Below are positions 7,663 through 16,610 of a stretch of 64,000 nucleotides of DNA, piece by piece. The position numbers and the translations under genes are program-made. Position 1 is the stretch's first letter; each line of letters starts with the position of its first letter. The notes under the pieces were generated by a model. It had not been told where the DNA came from, made no database searches, and worked only from the letters and a program-made list of their open reading frames with translations. Origin of the DNA: Allosediminivita pacifica (GTDB taxonomy: Bacteria > Pseudomonadota > Alphaproteobacteria > Rhodobacterales > Rhodobacteraceae); NCBI RefSeq assembly GCF_003054175.1, contig NZ_QBKN01000020.1, positions 34,060-98,059 of the forward strand. The letters are read 5' to 3'.

Positions 7663-8684
7663 AATCGACCCTGTCCCTTCTCGCGCTCGGCTGTGCCGCC
7701 AGCGCGCTCGCCACCGCCGCCACGGCCCAGGACAAGACCCTGACCATCTCGGTCTATTCCTTCGCCCAGGACGAATACACCGAGGCGCTCTACGAGCCCT
7801 TCGAGGAAATGTGCGGCTGCGACGTGGTGGTCGAGACCGGCAACAGCGTCGAGCGCATGGCCAAGATCGAAGCCAACGCCGCGGACCCGGTCATCGACAT
7901 GGCCGTGATCTCGACGCAGGACGCGCTCAGCCTTGCCGAAAAGGACCTGCTCGCCCCCATCGACAGCTCGAAACTCTCGAACTTCGACAAGCTCTACGAC
8001 AGCGCCAAGGACCCCAACGGCGACGGCATGGCGGTGGGCTACACCTACTATGCCTCCTCGATCGTCTACCGCTCGGACCTTGTCGAGATCGACAGCTGGG
8101 GCGACCTGCTGGGTGACGAGCTGGCCGGCCAGGTGGCGCTGCCCAACATCACCGGCACGCAAGGCCCGCTCACGCTCATGATGCTGGGCAAGGCCATGGG
8201 CGAGACCGAGGACTACGGCCAGGTTATCTCGACCATCGGCGAGCATTCCGACGACATCGTCACCTTCTATTCCCGCTCGTCCGAGCTGGTGCAGCTCATG
8301 AACCAGCAGGAAGTGATCGCGGCGCCCGTGGGCAAGTTCGCCTGGGGCAGCTTCAAGGACGCGGGCCTGCCCTTCGCTTGGGCCACGCCCGAGGAAGGCC
8401 AGGCCGGCGGCATGAACGTGATGGTCATGACCAAGGACAACGGCAACGAGGAACTCGCCTACGAGTTCATGGATTACTGGCTCTCGACCGAGGTGCAGAC
8501 CAAGATCGCCGAGATGCTGGTGGACAGCCCCGCCAACAAGGAGGTCGAGGTCAGCGAAGAGATCGCCGACAACCTGACCTACGGCGCCGACGTCATCAAT
8601 TCGCTCAACATCATGCCCGCCTCCGAGATCGTCGAGAACCGCGAGGCCTGGGTCGAGCAGTGGAACGCCGAGGTGATCCGCTAA
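7659..8684 (+). CDS. ABC transporter periplasmic substrate-binding protein (PotD/Fe-type)
   Basis: A 341-residue secreted binding protein. The first 23 residues are a signal peptide (MKSTLSLLALGCAASALATA, cleavage near TAQ-D). The mature part resembles the family-1/family-8 binding proteins that serve polyamine, iron and thiamine importers: LTISVYSFAQDEYTEALYEPFEE, DPVIDMAVIS and the C-terminal YEFMDYWLSTEVQTKIAEM region. It is the binding subunit of the importer encoded by the next three genes. The substrate is inferred from the adjoining nucleoside hydrolase and adenine deaminase to be a purine nucleoside or a related compound, although this binding-protein family is not the one usually seen for nucleosides. 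Confidence 0.88.
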   Translation: MKSTLSLLALGCAASALATAATAQDKTLTISVYSFAQDEYTEALYEPFEEMCGCDVVVETGNSVERMAKIEANAADPVIDMAVISTQDALSLAEKDLLAPIDSSKLSNFDKLYDSAKDPNGDGMAVGYTYYASSIVYRSDLVEIDSWGDLLGDELAGQVALPNITGTQGPLTLMMLGKAMGETEDYGQVISTIGEHSDDIVTFYSRSSELVQLMNQQEVIAAPVGKFAWGSFKDAGLPFAWATPEEGQAGGMNVMVMTKDNGNEELAYEFMDYWLSTEVQTKIAEMLVDSPANKEVEVSEEIADNLTYGADVINSLNIMPASEIVENREAWVEQWNAEVIR

Positions 8685-8795
8685 CCCTTCCGAGCATGCG
8701 TGCGGGGGCCGTCCGGCGTGCCCCCGCCGTCTTCCCCGGTGCGGTTCGCCGCGCCGGGGGTGCAACCATCTGATTTTCAAGCGGGGATCGCTTTC

Positions 8796-9620
8796 ATGTT
8801 CCGCAACAGGCGCGAAGGGCTGGCACTGGCCCTTCCGGCGGCAATCTTCTCGTCGCTGCTCTTTCTCGCCCCGGTGGCGGTCCTCCTGTCCGAGGCCTTT
8901 CGCGGCACCGGCGGTGGCTTCTCGCTGCAGGGCTACGTCGATTTCTTCTCGGCGCCGCTGAACCGCACGGTCTTCCTGCGGACGCTCAAGCTCGGCGCGC
9001 TGGTCGCGGGCAGCGCCGCGGTGATCGGCTATGCCGCCGCCTTCTGCATCGTGAACCTCGGCGGACGCGCCCGCGGGACGATCTTCGGCATGGTGGTCCT
9101 GCCGCTGATGATCTCGCCCGTGGCGCGGACCTACGCCTGGATCGTGATCCTCGGCCGCACCGGTATCGTCAACGGCGCCATCACCGGGCTTGGCCTTTCG
9201 GAGTCGCCCCTGCGGCTGCTCTTCACCGAAACCGCCGTCTACCTCGGCCTGTTGCAGCTGTTCCTGCCGCTGATGATCATCTCGCTGGTCTCGGCGATGG
9301 AGAACATCCCCCGCGACGTGATCCCCGCGGCGCGCGTGCTGGGGGCAAGCTGGATCTCGGTCTTCTTCAAGGTGATCCTGCCGCTCACGAAAGAGGGCCT
9401 GGTGATCGGCGGCACGCTGGTCTTCACCGGCTCGCTCACCGCCTACATCACCCCCGCGATCCTCGGCGGATCCAAGGTGCTGATGCTGGAGACGCTGCTC
9501 TACCAGCGCGTGAACGTCTCGAACGACTTCGTCTCGGCCAGCGTCATCGCCATGATCCTCATCGTCATGTCCTTCTCGGCGAACCTTCTGCTGAAGAAGA
9601 TCGCCACGGCCCGGAGCTGA
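8796..9620 (+). CDS. ABC transporter permease (PotB-like)
   Basis: A 274-residue inner-membrane permease with about six helices. The cytoplasmic EAA loop reads PRDVIPAARVLGASWISVFF, which contacts the ATPase. It pairs with the permease that starts 4 bases after its end. I start it at MFRNRREGL (8796); longer in-frame readings run through the GC-rich gap after the binding-protein gene and have no membrane or family features. The 111-base gap in front contains GC-rich complementary segments (for example gtgcccccgccg and the cccggtgcg/cgccgggg pair) that might reduce expression of the membrane genes relative to the binding protein. Confidence 0.9.
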   Translation: MFRNRREGLALALPAAIFSSLLFLAPVAVLLSEAFRGTGGGFSLQGYVDFFSAPLNRTVFLRTLKLGALVAGSAAVIGYAAAFCIVNLGGRARGTIFGMVVLPLMISPVARTYAWIVILGRTGIVNGAITGLGLSESPLRLLFTETAVYLGLLQLFLPLMIISLVSAMENIPRDVIPAARVLGASWISVFFKVILPLTKEGLVIGGTLVFTGSLTAYITPAILGGSKVLMLETLLYQRVNVSNDFVSASVIAMILIVMSFSANLLLKKIATARS

Positions 9621-9623
9621 GCC

Positions 9624-10412
9624 ATGAACACCATCGGGCGCACCACCGCGAACTGGATCATCCTCGGGCTGACGCTGACCTTCCTGATCGGCCCATTCCT
9701 CATCATCATCCTGGCCGGCGCCTCGGATACCGAGTTCCTCGCCTTCCCGCCGCAGGGGCTGACCCTGCGCTGGTACGCCAAGGTCTTCACCGTCGAGAGC
9801 TTCCGCGCGAGCTTCATGCTGTCCATGGGGCTCGCCATCTTCGGCACGCTGCTGGCGCTGGTACTGGGTGTGCCGGCGGCCTACGCGCTCAACCGCTACG
9901 ACCTGCCCGGCGCCGAAACCGTGCGCACCATCGTGGCGGCACCGATCATCGTGCCGGGCATCATCGTGGGCCTTGCCCTGCTGCGCTACGTGGTGGTGCC
10001 GCTCGACGTGACGGTGACCATGGCGCTTTTCATGGCGCACACGGCGCTGGTGCTGCCCTACGCCGTGCGCGTCGTCTCTTCCTCCATGCACAACCTGCGC
10101 GGCGACATGGAAGAGGCCGCCGTCCTGCTGGGCTGCTCGCGCTTCCAGGCCTTCACCAAGGTCGTGCTTCCGAACATCCGTGGTGGCGTGCTTGCCGCCT
10201 TCATCCTCGGCTTCGTGACCTCGTTCAACCAGGTGCCGGTCTCGCTCTTCCTGTCGGGCCCCGGGGTCCGCACCCTGCCCATCGACATGCTCGCCTACAT
10301 GGAGATCACCTTCGATCCCTCCGTCGCGGCGCTCTCGGCCCTGCTGGCCTTCATGTCGCTTGCCATCGTCTTCGTCGCCGAACGTCTGCTGGGATTCTCT
10401 CGCTATGTCTGA
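9624..10412 (+). CDS. ABC transporter permease (PotC-like)
   Basis: A 262-residue inner-membrane permease, the second of the pair. The EAA loop is MEEAAVLLGCSRFQAFTKVV, and the ending EITFDPSVAALSALLAF is typical of PotC-like permeases. It begins directly after the first permease, and its stop overlaps the ATPase start by eight bases, so the three proteins are made together. Confidence 0.9.
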   Translation: MNTIGRTTANWIILGLTLTFLIGPFLIIILAGASDTEFLAFPPQGLTLRWYAKVFTVESFRASFMLSMGLAIFGTLLALVLGVPAAYALNRYDLPGAETVRTIVAAPIIVPGIIVGLALLRYVVVPLDVTVTMALFMAHTALVLPYAVRVVSSSMHNLRGDMEEAAVLLGCSRFQAFTKVVLPNIRGGVLAAFILGFVTSFNQVPVSLFLSGPGVRTLPIDMLAYMEITFDPSVAALSALLAFMSLAIVFVAERLLGFSRYV

Positions 10413-11418
10413 CACCTACGTCCAACTGACAGACCTGACCCTGACCTACGGCCAGAGCGTCGCCGTCCCCGAGCTGAACCTCGGCATTCGCGAGGGCGAA
10501 CTGATCGCCCTGCTCGGCCCCTCGGGCTGCGGCAAGACCACGACCATGCGCGCCATCGCCGGGCTGCTTGCCCCCGCGTCTGGCCGCATCACCATCGACG
10601 GGCGCGACGTGACCCGCGTGCCCGCCAACAAGCGCGGCATCGGCCTCGTCTTCCAGAGCTACGCGCTCTTCCCCCATCTCAACGCCTTCGAGAACGTGGC
10701 CTTCGGCCTGCGCCTGCAGAAGCTTTCGGCGAACGAGATCACCGAGCGCACCCTGCAGGGCCTCGCCACCGTGGGCCTCACCGGCTACGACAAGCGCAAG
10801 CCCGCCGAGATGTCGGGCGGCCAGCAGCAGCGCCTCGCGCTGGCCCGCTCGCTTGTCATGCAGCCCAAGGTGCTGCTGCTGGACGAGCCGCTGTCGAACC
10901 TCGACGCGCGCCTGCGGCTCGAGATGCGGACCGAGCTGCAGCGCGTGCAGAAGGAAACCGGCGTCACCATGGTCTTCGTCACCCACGATCAGGCCGAGGC
11001 GCTGGCGCTTGCCGACCGCATCGTCCTGATGAAGGAGGGCCGGATCGAACAGCTCGGCACGCCCGCTGATCTTTATGCCCGTCCCGAGACCGCCTTCGCG
11101 GCAGAATTCATGGGCTTCGAGAACATCTTCCGCGTCGAGGGCGGCAAGGTGGTCAGCGACAAGGGCACCCTGCCACTGGGCTTTGCCACGACCAGCCCGC
11201 TTCTCGCCTGGCGGCCCGATGGCGTGACGGTCGGCTCGGGCCCACACGAGGGCCGCGTCGTCGCCACCAGCTTTGCCGGGGCGCACCGGGAATACGTGCT
11301 CGAGAGCGCACTCGGCCCGATCAAGGCCGACGCCGACATCGCCCTGCCCCGCGTCGAGATCGGCGAGACGCTGACCTTCGACCTGCCCGAAGCCACCGCC
11401 CGCCCGCTTGCCGCATGA
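10405..11418 (+). CDS. ABC transporter ATP-binding protein (PotA-like)
   Basis: A 337-residue ATPase with Walker A GPSGCGKTTT (about residues 38-47), Q-loop FQSYALFPH, signature MSGGQQQRLALARSL, Walker B VLLLDEPLSNLD and switch histidine VTHDQAEAL. A C-terminal TOBE-like region of about 90 residues follows, as in PotA and FbpC. I chose the ATG at 10405, which overlaps the permease stop; the upstream reading is a shadow of the permease. The stop overlaps the nucleoside hydrolase start by four bases. Confidence 0.93.
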   Translation: MSDTYVQLTDLTLTYGQSVAVPELNLGIREGELIALLGPSGCGKTTTMRAIAGLLAPASGRITIDGRDVTRVPANKRGIGLVFQSYALFPHLNAFENVAFGLRLQKLSANEITERTLQGLATVGLTGYDKRKPAEMSGGQQQRLALARSLVMQPKVLLLDEPLSNLDARLRLEMRTELQRVQKETGVTMVFVTHDQAEALALADRIVLMKEGRIEQLGTPADLYARPETAFAAEFMGFENIFRVEGGKVVSDKGTLPLGFATTSPLLAWRPDGVTVGSGPHEGRVVATSFAGAHREYVLESALGPIKADADIALPRVEIGETLTFDLPEATARPLAA

Positions 11419-12296
11419 GCATCTGGGTCGACACGGACTACGGCTTCGACGACCTCTGGGCGCTGCTTCTGCTGCGTCACGCGGGCGTCTCGGTCGACGG
11501 CATTTCACTCGTCGCGGGCAACGCGCCGCTGCCGCGCGTCGTGGCGAATGCACAGGGTGCCGCCGCATATTATGGCTTCGAGGCGCCCCTGCACGCGGGC
11601 GCCGATCGCCCGCTCGTGCGCGATCAGGAAACCGCCGGACGCATTCTCGGGCCCCGTGGCATGCAAAGCCGTGGCGCCTACCTGCCCGAAGTCGTCGGCC
11701 CCGAGGTCCCCACCGATGCCGTGGAAGCCCTCGCCGCCTGGTTGCAGGACGAAGGCGAACGCACCGTCCTCGCCCTGGGGCCCCTGACCAACATCGCCCG
11801 GCTGATCGAGAGTGCCCCGCGCGCTGCCCAACGGATCACCCGGCTGGTCTGGATGGGCGGCAGCGCCGGGCGCGGCAACCACTCCGCGCAGGCCGAATTC
11901 AACGCGCTCGCCGACCCCGAGGCGCTGGCCGCCGTCGCCGCATCCGGGCTGCCCCTCGACGTGGTTGACCTCGAGATCTGCCGGAAAGTCACCTTCGGCC
12001 CCGACGACCTGCCCAGATGCGAGCCGCTGACCGCCGATCTTCTGGGCGGCTACCTCGACATCGGCCTGTCGCGTGGCCGCCCCGGCATGGCAATCTACGA
12101 CCCGCTGGCCGCGCTGGCCGTGGCAGACCCCGGTGCCCTGACCTTCGCGCCGCACCACATGACCGTCTCAACGACCCCGGACGACAGCTACGGCGCCACT
12201 CGCTTCACCGCCGACCCGCAGACGCCCACGCGCCTTGCCACCGGCGTTTCCGACACTGCCGCGCGTCTCTGCCTCGACGCGCTGAAAGAGGGGTGA
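11415..12296 (+). CDS. Nucleoside hydrolase (IunH family)
   Basis: A 293-residue hydrolase that cleaves the N-glycosidic bond of nucleosides to give a free base and ribose. The N-terminus carries the family's calcium-binding aspartate cluster, VDTDYGFDD (Asp6, Asp8, Asp12, Asp13), and ALGPLTNIARLIE and VWMGGSAGRGNHSAQAEFN follow, which bind the ribose. Base preference cannot be read from sequence, but the adenine deaminase downstream suggests adenosine or a modified adenosine. It is translationally coupled to the transporter ATPase. No signal peptide is present, so it acts in the cytoplasm on imported substrate. Confidence 0.92.
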   Translation: MSIWVDTDYGFDDLWALLLLRHAGVSVDGISLVAGNAPLPRVVANAQGAAAYYGFEAPLHAGADRPLVRDQETAGRILGPRGMQSRGAYLPEVVGPEVPTDAVEALAAWLQDEGERTVLALGPLTNIARLIESAPRAAQRITRLVWMGGSAGRGNHSAQAEFNALADPEALAAVAASGLPLDVVDLEICRKVTFGPDDLPRCEPLTADLLGGYLDIGLSRGRPGMAIYDPLAALAVADPGALTFAPHHMTVSTTPDDSYGATRFTADPQTPTRLATGVSDTAARLCLDALKEG

Positions 12297-12301
12297 CCGA
12301 C

Positions 12302-14068
12302 ATGCCGTTCCCCGGTGATCTCAATGACCCCGCGCTGCGTGCCCGCGCCGTGAAGGCCGCACGTGGCCTTGCCCCTTTCGATCTGCTGATCGAGGGCGGC
12401 GAGGTCATGGACATGGTCACAGGCCGCACCCGCCGCGCCGATGTCGGCCTTGTCGGGCCGCTCATCGCCAGCGTCCACGCGCCCGGCGACGCCCGGCGCG
12501 ACGCCCACGCCCGTCACGACGCCCGCGGCATGACCATCGTGCCTGGCTTCGTCGACACGCACATGCACGTGGAAAGCTCCATGGTGACGCCCGCCGAATA
12601 CGCGGGCGCCGTGGTGCCGCGCGGCGTGACAACCGCGCTTTGGGACCCGCATGAATTCGCCAATGTCGCGGGCGAGGCCGGGCTTGAGCACGCCTGCGCC
12701 GCCGCCCGCGACCTGCCCCTGCGGCTGCTGCCGCTGGTGCCGACCTGCGTGCCCTCGGCCCCCGGCTACGAGGTCTCGGGCGGCGATTTCGGCCCCGAGA
12801 CCGTTGCGCGCTGGCTCGCCCGCGACGACACCCACGGCGCCGCCGAACTCATGACCATGCATCAGCTGCTCGACGGCGATCCGCGCGTCACCGGAATCGT
12901 CGCTGCGGGGCTTGCCAGCGGCAAGCGCGTCTGCGGCCACGGGCGCGGCCTTGCGGGCGGCGACCTTGCCGCCTTTGCCGCTGCCGGGGTCGAAACCGAT
13001 CACGAGCTGACAAGCGCCGGCGACCTCCTGGCCAAGCTCGAGGCCGGTTTCACCATCGAGTTGCGCGGTTCGCACGCGCACCTGCTGCCCGAGTTCGCCG
13101 AAGCGCTGCTCTCACTCGGCGAACTGCCGCAGACCGTGACGCTCTGCACCGACGACGTCTTTCCCGATGACCTTCTGGCCCAGGGCGGGCTCGACGCGGT
13201 GATCCGGATGCTGGTGGACTGCGGCCTGCCGCCGCTCTGGGCCTATCGCGCCGCGACGCTGAACGCAGCGACGCGCATCGGGCGCCCTGACCTTGGCCTT
13301 GTTGCCCCCGGCCGCCGCGCCGATCTGGTGCTGCTCTCGGACATGGCGCAGGTGCGCGCGGCAGATGTCATCGCCAATGGCCGCCTTGTCGCCTCGGGCG
13401 GTACGCTCACGACCCCGGCCTGGTCCGCGCCGCCCCCCGCCGCCCTGCGCGAGACCATGAAGCTCGCCCCGCTGGCGCCCGCTGATTTCGAGGTGCCCGC
13501 GCAGGGCCCACGCGCCACCATCGCCACCCTGTCGAAACCACGCTTCCCGGAATGGGGCCGCCGCGAGGTGGCGGTCTCAGACGGCAATCTGGTGCTTCCC
13601 GACGACATGATCCGCATGGCGGTCGTGAACCGGCACGGCACAGGCGCGCCCGTGCGCGTGGCCTTTCTGGAAAACTGGAGCACCTGGCGCGGCGCCTTCG
13701 CCACCACCGTCTCGCACGACAGTCACAACCTGACGATCTTCGGGCGCGATCCCGCCGACATGGCCGCCGCCGGCAATGCCCTGCGCGAGGCCGGAGGCGG
13801 GCTCGCCGTCGCCCGTAACGGAGAAGTGACGGAAATGCTCGCCCTGCCCGTCGCCGGGCTCGTGAGCGATGTGCCGCTTTCCGAGGTCGCCCAGCGCTTC
13901 GCCGCGATCCGTGCCGCGATGGAAGAGCTTGTCGATTGGCAGCCCCCCTACCTCGTCTTCAAGGCGCTCTTCGGGGCCTCGCTCGTCTGCAATCCGGGGC
14001 CGAGGTTGAGCGACGTGGGGCTGGTCGATGTCTTCGAGGGCAAGATTCTGGAGACCTGCCTCGGCTGA
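12302..14068 (+). CDS. ade: Adenine deaminase
   Basis: A 588-residue amidohydrolase that converts adenine to hypoxanthine and ammonia. The metal-binding motif is FVDTHMHVESSM (His87, His89), with CGHGRGLAGGDLAAF and VETDHEL in the middle and LCTDDVFPDDL later, all characteristic of Ade rather than of adenosine deaminase. The C-terminal half has the extra adenine deaminase domain (SHDSHNLTIFGRDPADM). It is the last gene of the purine operon and starts 5 bases after the nucleoside hydrolase, so the base released by that enzyme can be deaminated and fed into purine salvage or degradation. Tandem hairpins follow the stop codon. Confidence 0.94.
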   Translation: MPFPGDLNDPALRARAVKAARGLAPFDLLIEGGEVMDMVTGRTRRADVGLVGPLIASVHAPGDARRDAHARHDARGMTIVPGFVDTHMHVESSMVTPAEYAGAVVPRGVTTALWDPHEFANVAGEAGLEHACAAARDLPLRLLPLVPTCVPSAPGYEVSGGDFGPETVARWLARDDTHGAAELMTMHQLLDGDPRVTGIVAAGLASGKRVCGHGRGLAGGDLAAFAAAGVETDHELTSAGDLLAKLEAGFTIELRGSHAHLLPEFAEALLSLGELPQTVTLCTDDVFPDDLLAQGGLDAVIRMLVDCGLPPLWAYRAATLNAATRIGRPDLGLVAPGRRADLVLLSDMAQVRAADVIANGRLVASGGTLTTPAWSAPPPAALRETMKLAPLAPADFEVPAQGPRATIATLSKPRFPEWGRREVAVSDGNLVLPDDMIRMAVVNRHGTGAPVRVAFLENWSTWRGAFATTVSHDSHNLTIFGRDPADMAAAGNALREAGGGLAVARNGEVTEMLALPVAGLVSDVPLSEVAQRFAAIRAAMEELVDWQPPYLVFKALFGASLVCNPGPRLSDVGLVDVFEGKILETCLG

Positions 14069-14092
14069 GGCGCACCTCTGGCAGAGCGGTCA

Positions 14093-14154
14093 GGGGGCGC
14101 TGCCCCCGTCGCGGCACGCCGCGACTCCCCCGGAGTATTTGTGCCAAGAAGAAG
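14093..14154 (+). repeat. Composite 3' element (two hairpins plus CCGGAGTATTT tail), copy 2
   Basis: Downstream of ade come gggggc-gct-gccccc (14093-14107) and gtcgcgg-cacg-ccgcgac (14108-14125), then the tail CCCCGGAGTATTT..GCCAAGAAGAAGC (14127-14154). Order, loop gct and tail match copy 1 at 4058-4127. The two stems are a plausible end to the purine operon transcript. Confidence 0.78.
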
Positions 14155-14187
14155 CGGGGGCAGCGGCGGCCTTGGCAGGGACAAGCG

Positions 14188-14260
14188 TTACGTCCCGGTT
14201 AACGCGCGAGCTTAACCCGTTGATTTCATTGGTACGGAGAAATGTCCCGGCCCGGGACAC
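14188..14260 (-). repeat. TGTCCCGG palindrome element, copy A
   Basis: On the minus strand, 50 bases after ubiK, the palindrome TGTCCCGG-G-CCGGGACA (14243-14259) is followed after 16 bases by AAATCAA, after 17 more by TTAACC, then GGGACGTAA. Copies B (18481) and C (52736) keep exactly the same 16 and 17 base spacings. Confidence 0.85.
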
Positions 14261-14308
14261 TCTGGACTCTCGCGCGGGCGGGGCAGGATCCACCCCGCCG
14301 GCGCGGCT

Positions 14309-14554
14309 TCACTCGGCGCCCTTCTCCAGCGCGTCGAGCCGCGCCTTCAGCGCCTCATTTTCCTCGCGCGCTTTCTGGGCCATGGCCCGAACCGCGTCGA
14401 ATTCTTCGCGGGTCACGAAGTCGCGGTCGGCCAACCAACGGTCGATCATCGATTTCATCGCCGTCTCGGCCTCTCCCCGCGCCCCCTGCGCGACACCCAT
14501 CGCGTTGGTCATGAGCTGCGATAGATCGTCGAAAACCTTGTTGCGTGTCTGCAT
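14309..14554 (-). CDS. ubiK: UbiK / BMFP-domain accessory protein
   Basis: An 81-residue protein of the BMFP (YqiC/UbiK) family: [20 protein letters not shown], an amphipathic middle, and a C-terminal coiled coil with [29 protein letters not shown] split over two heptad blocks. In enterobacteria UbiK trimers help the Ubi complex make ubiquinone under air; other members were described as membrane-fusogenic. It stands divergent to lgt. The name is by family; the exact role in this lineage has not been shown. Confidence 0.85.
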   Translation of the reverse strand: MQTRNKVFDDLSQLMTNAMGVAQGARGEAETAMKSMIDRWLADRDFVTREEFDAVRAMAQKAREENEALKARLDALEKGAE

Positions 14555-14649
14555 GGGTCACTCCGCCGTTGCATTCACCCACCTATATGGGCCACGTGGC
14601 CCCCGGCCTCAACCTTGACCCCGGCCCGGACACAGGGCACCAGATTGCC

Positions 14650-15549
14650 ATGCGCGCCGCCATCCCCTTTCCCGACCTTTCCCCCGAGCTCTTCTCCCTC
14701 TCCGTTTTCGGGGTCGAGATCGCCCTGCGCTGGTACGCGCTGGCCTATATCGCCGGGATCCTGATCGGCTGGCGGCTCGCCGTCGCCGCCCTCCGGCGCC
14801 CTGCCCTCTGGCCGGCGCAGACCCCGCCGATGAGCCCCCGACAGCTCGAGGATCTGCTGACCTGGGTGATCCTCGGCGTGATCCTCGGCGGCAGGCTCGG
14901 CTTCGTCTTCTTCTACCAGCCCGCCTACTACCTTCAGAACCCGCTCCAGATTCCCATGGTCTGGCAGGGTGGCATGTCCTTTCACGGCGGCCTCCTCGGG
15001 GTCATCGTGGCCAGCCTGATCTTCTGCGTCAGGAATCGCATTCCGCTCGCCTCCGCCGCCGATCTCCTGGCGCTGGCCACGCCTCCGGGCCTGCTGCTCG
15101 GCCGGCTGGCGAACTTCGTCAACGCCGAGCTTTGGGGCCGGCCCACCGATCTGCCCTGGGGCGTGATCTTTCCCGGGCCCTATGCCCAGGACTGCGGCCA
15201 GCCGGTCGGAGACCTCTGCGCCCGTCACCCATCGCAGCTCTACGAGGCCGGGCTGGAAGGGTTGTTGCTTGGGCTCGTCCTGCTGGCTCTGGTGCGGCGC
15301 GGCGCCCTGAAGTACCCGGCCCTCGTGGCGGGCACCTTCTTCGCCGGGTACGGGATCGGCCGTTTCATCGTCGAGTTCTTCCGCCAACCCGACGCCCAGT
15401 TCCAGTCGCCCGGCAACCCGCTCGGGCTGGCCATTCATGTCGACGGCTACGGCCTGACCATGGGCCAGCTTCTCAACATGCCGATGATCGCTGCCGGGCT
15501 GATCGCGGTCTTCTGGGCACTGCGCCGGCCGGGCCATCGCCCCGCATGA
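14650..15549 (+). CDS. lgt: Prolipoprotein diacylglyceryl transferase
   Basis: Lgt moves diacylglycerol from phosphatidylglycerol onto the lipobox cysteine of prelipoproteins in the inner membrane. The 299-residue protein has about seven helices, the MSFHGGLLG motif and the Lgt signature [15 protein letters not shown] (about residues 156-170), followed by [12 protein letters not shown] and [18 protein letters not shown], all family hallmarks. I start it at [15 protein letters not shown] (14650); the upstream reading crosses the divergent promoter region. Its stop codon overlaps the start of the methyltransferase gene by four bases. Confidence 0.95.
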   Translation: MRAAIPFPDLSPELFSLSVFGVEIALRWYALAYIAGILIGWRLAVAALRRPALWPAQTPPMSPRQLEDLLTWVILGVILGGRLGFVFFYQPAYYLQNPLQIPMVWQGGMSFHGGLLGVIVASLIFCVRNRIPLASAADLLALATPPGLLLGRLANFVNAELWGRPTDLPWGVIFPGPYAQDCGQPVGDLCARHPSQLYEAGLEGLLLGLVLLALVRRGALKYPALVAGTFFAGYGIGRFIVEFFRQPDAQFQSPGNPLGLAIHVDGYGLTMGQLLNMPMIAAGLIAVFWALRRPGHRPA

Positions 15550-16610
15550 CCCCGCTTGCCCGCCTTCTTATCGCGCAGATCGAGGCCACCGGCCCGATCA
15601 CCCTGGCCGATTACATGGCCGCCTGCCTCTCTCATCCCGAACACGGCTACTACGTGACAAAGGATCCCCTCGGCGCGGCCGGGGACTTCACCACCGCGCC
15701 GGAGATCTCGCAGATGTTCGGAGAACTCCTCGGGCTCTCCCTCGCGCAGGCCTGGCTGGATCAGGGCGCGCCGAACCGTATCGCGCTGGCCGAACTCGGC
15801 CCCGGGCGTGGCACCCTGATGCAGGACGTCCTGCGCGCCACGCGCGCCATCCCCAAGTTTCACGACGCGATCTCGCTGCATCTTGTCGAGAGCTCTCCGG
15901 CGCTGCGAGCCGAGCAGGAGAGGCGGCTGGGCGAAGCTGAGCCACAGTGGCACGACACGGTTGACACCCTGCCCGATGCGCCGCTTTTCCTTGTCGCCAA
16001 CGAATTCTTCGACGCCCTTCCGATCCGCCAGTTCCAGCGCGAGGGGCGCGGGTGGCGCGAAACCGTGGTCGGGGTGCGCGACGGCCAGCTCGTCGCAGGT
16101 CGGACTGAGCCTATCCCCCTGCAGGCCCTTGCCCATCGCCTGCCCGATACCGCCGACGGCGACATCGTCGAGACCAACGCCCCGGCCAGGGCGGTCGCCG
16201 CCAGCATCGGGGCGCGCATCGCCGAGTTCGGTGGGGCCGCACTGATTGCCGACTACGGCGACTGGCGCAGCAAGGGTGATACTTTCCAGGCCGTCCGGGA
16301 TCACGAAACGACAGATCCCTTCGACCAGCCCGGCGTGGCGGACCTGACGGCGCACGTGGATTTCGAAGCGATCGCCGAGGCCGCCGCCCCCGCGGCGCAT
16401 GCCCCGATGGCGCTGCAGGGCGTTTTTCTCGAACGCCTTGGCATCACCGCGCGCGCCCAGGCGCTCGCCCGCGGCCTGCAAGGTGAGGCGCTTGCAAGTC
16501 ACATCGCCGCGCATCGCAGGTTGACGCACCCGGACGAAATGGGTTCGCTGTTCAAGATTCTTGCCCTTCATCCCCACGCGGCACCTCCGCCGCCCGGAGT
16601 CTCTTCATGA
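15546..16610 (+). CDS. SAM-dependent methyltransferase, MidA/NDUFAF7 family
   Basis: A 354-residue protein of the family that in mitochondria (NDUFAF7/MidA) dimethylates an arginine of complex I subunit NDUFS2 during assembly. Typical features are the start [50 protein letters not shown], the SAM-binding [18 protein letters not shown], and [16 protein letters not shown]. In bacteria with a complex I of the mitochondrial type a similar role is likely but unproven. It is coupled to lgt before it and pgeF after it by ATGA overlaps. Confidence 0.9.
   Translation: MTPLARLLIAQIEATGPITLADYMAACLSHPEHGYYVTKDPLGAAGDFTTAPEISQMFGELLGLSLAQAWLDQGAPNRIALAELGPGRGTLMQDVLRATRAIPKFHDAISLHLVESSPALRAEQERRLGEAEPQWHDTVDTLPDAPLFLVANEFFDALPIRQFQREGRGWRETVVGVRDGQLVAGRTEPIPLQALAHRLPDTADGDIVETNAPARAVAASIGARIAEFGGAALIADYGDWRSKGDTFQAVRDHETTDPFDQPGVADLTAHVDFEAIAEAAAPAAHAPMALQGVFLERLGITARAQALARGLQGEALASHIAAHRRLTHPDEMGSLFKILALHPHAAPPPPGVSS

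Noticed and set aside
7542..10415. 957-codon open frame on the minus strand across the LacI-ABC operon
   Set aside because: It is antisense to four genes with clear motifs; its product is rich in His, Gly, Arg and Asp in a pattern expected from high-GC shadow frames, with no family features.
14199..14215. CtrA site TTAA-N-TTAA in repeat copy A
   Set aside because: The spacer is nine bases, not the seven required, and the second TTAA is not conserved in copies B and C.
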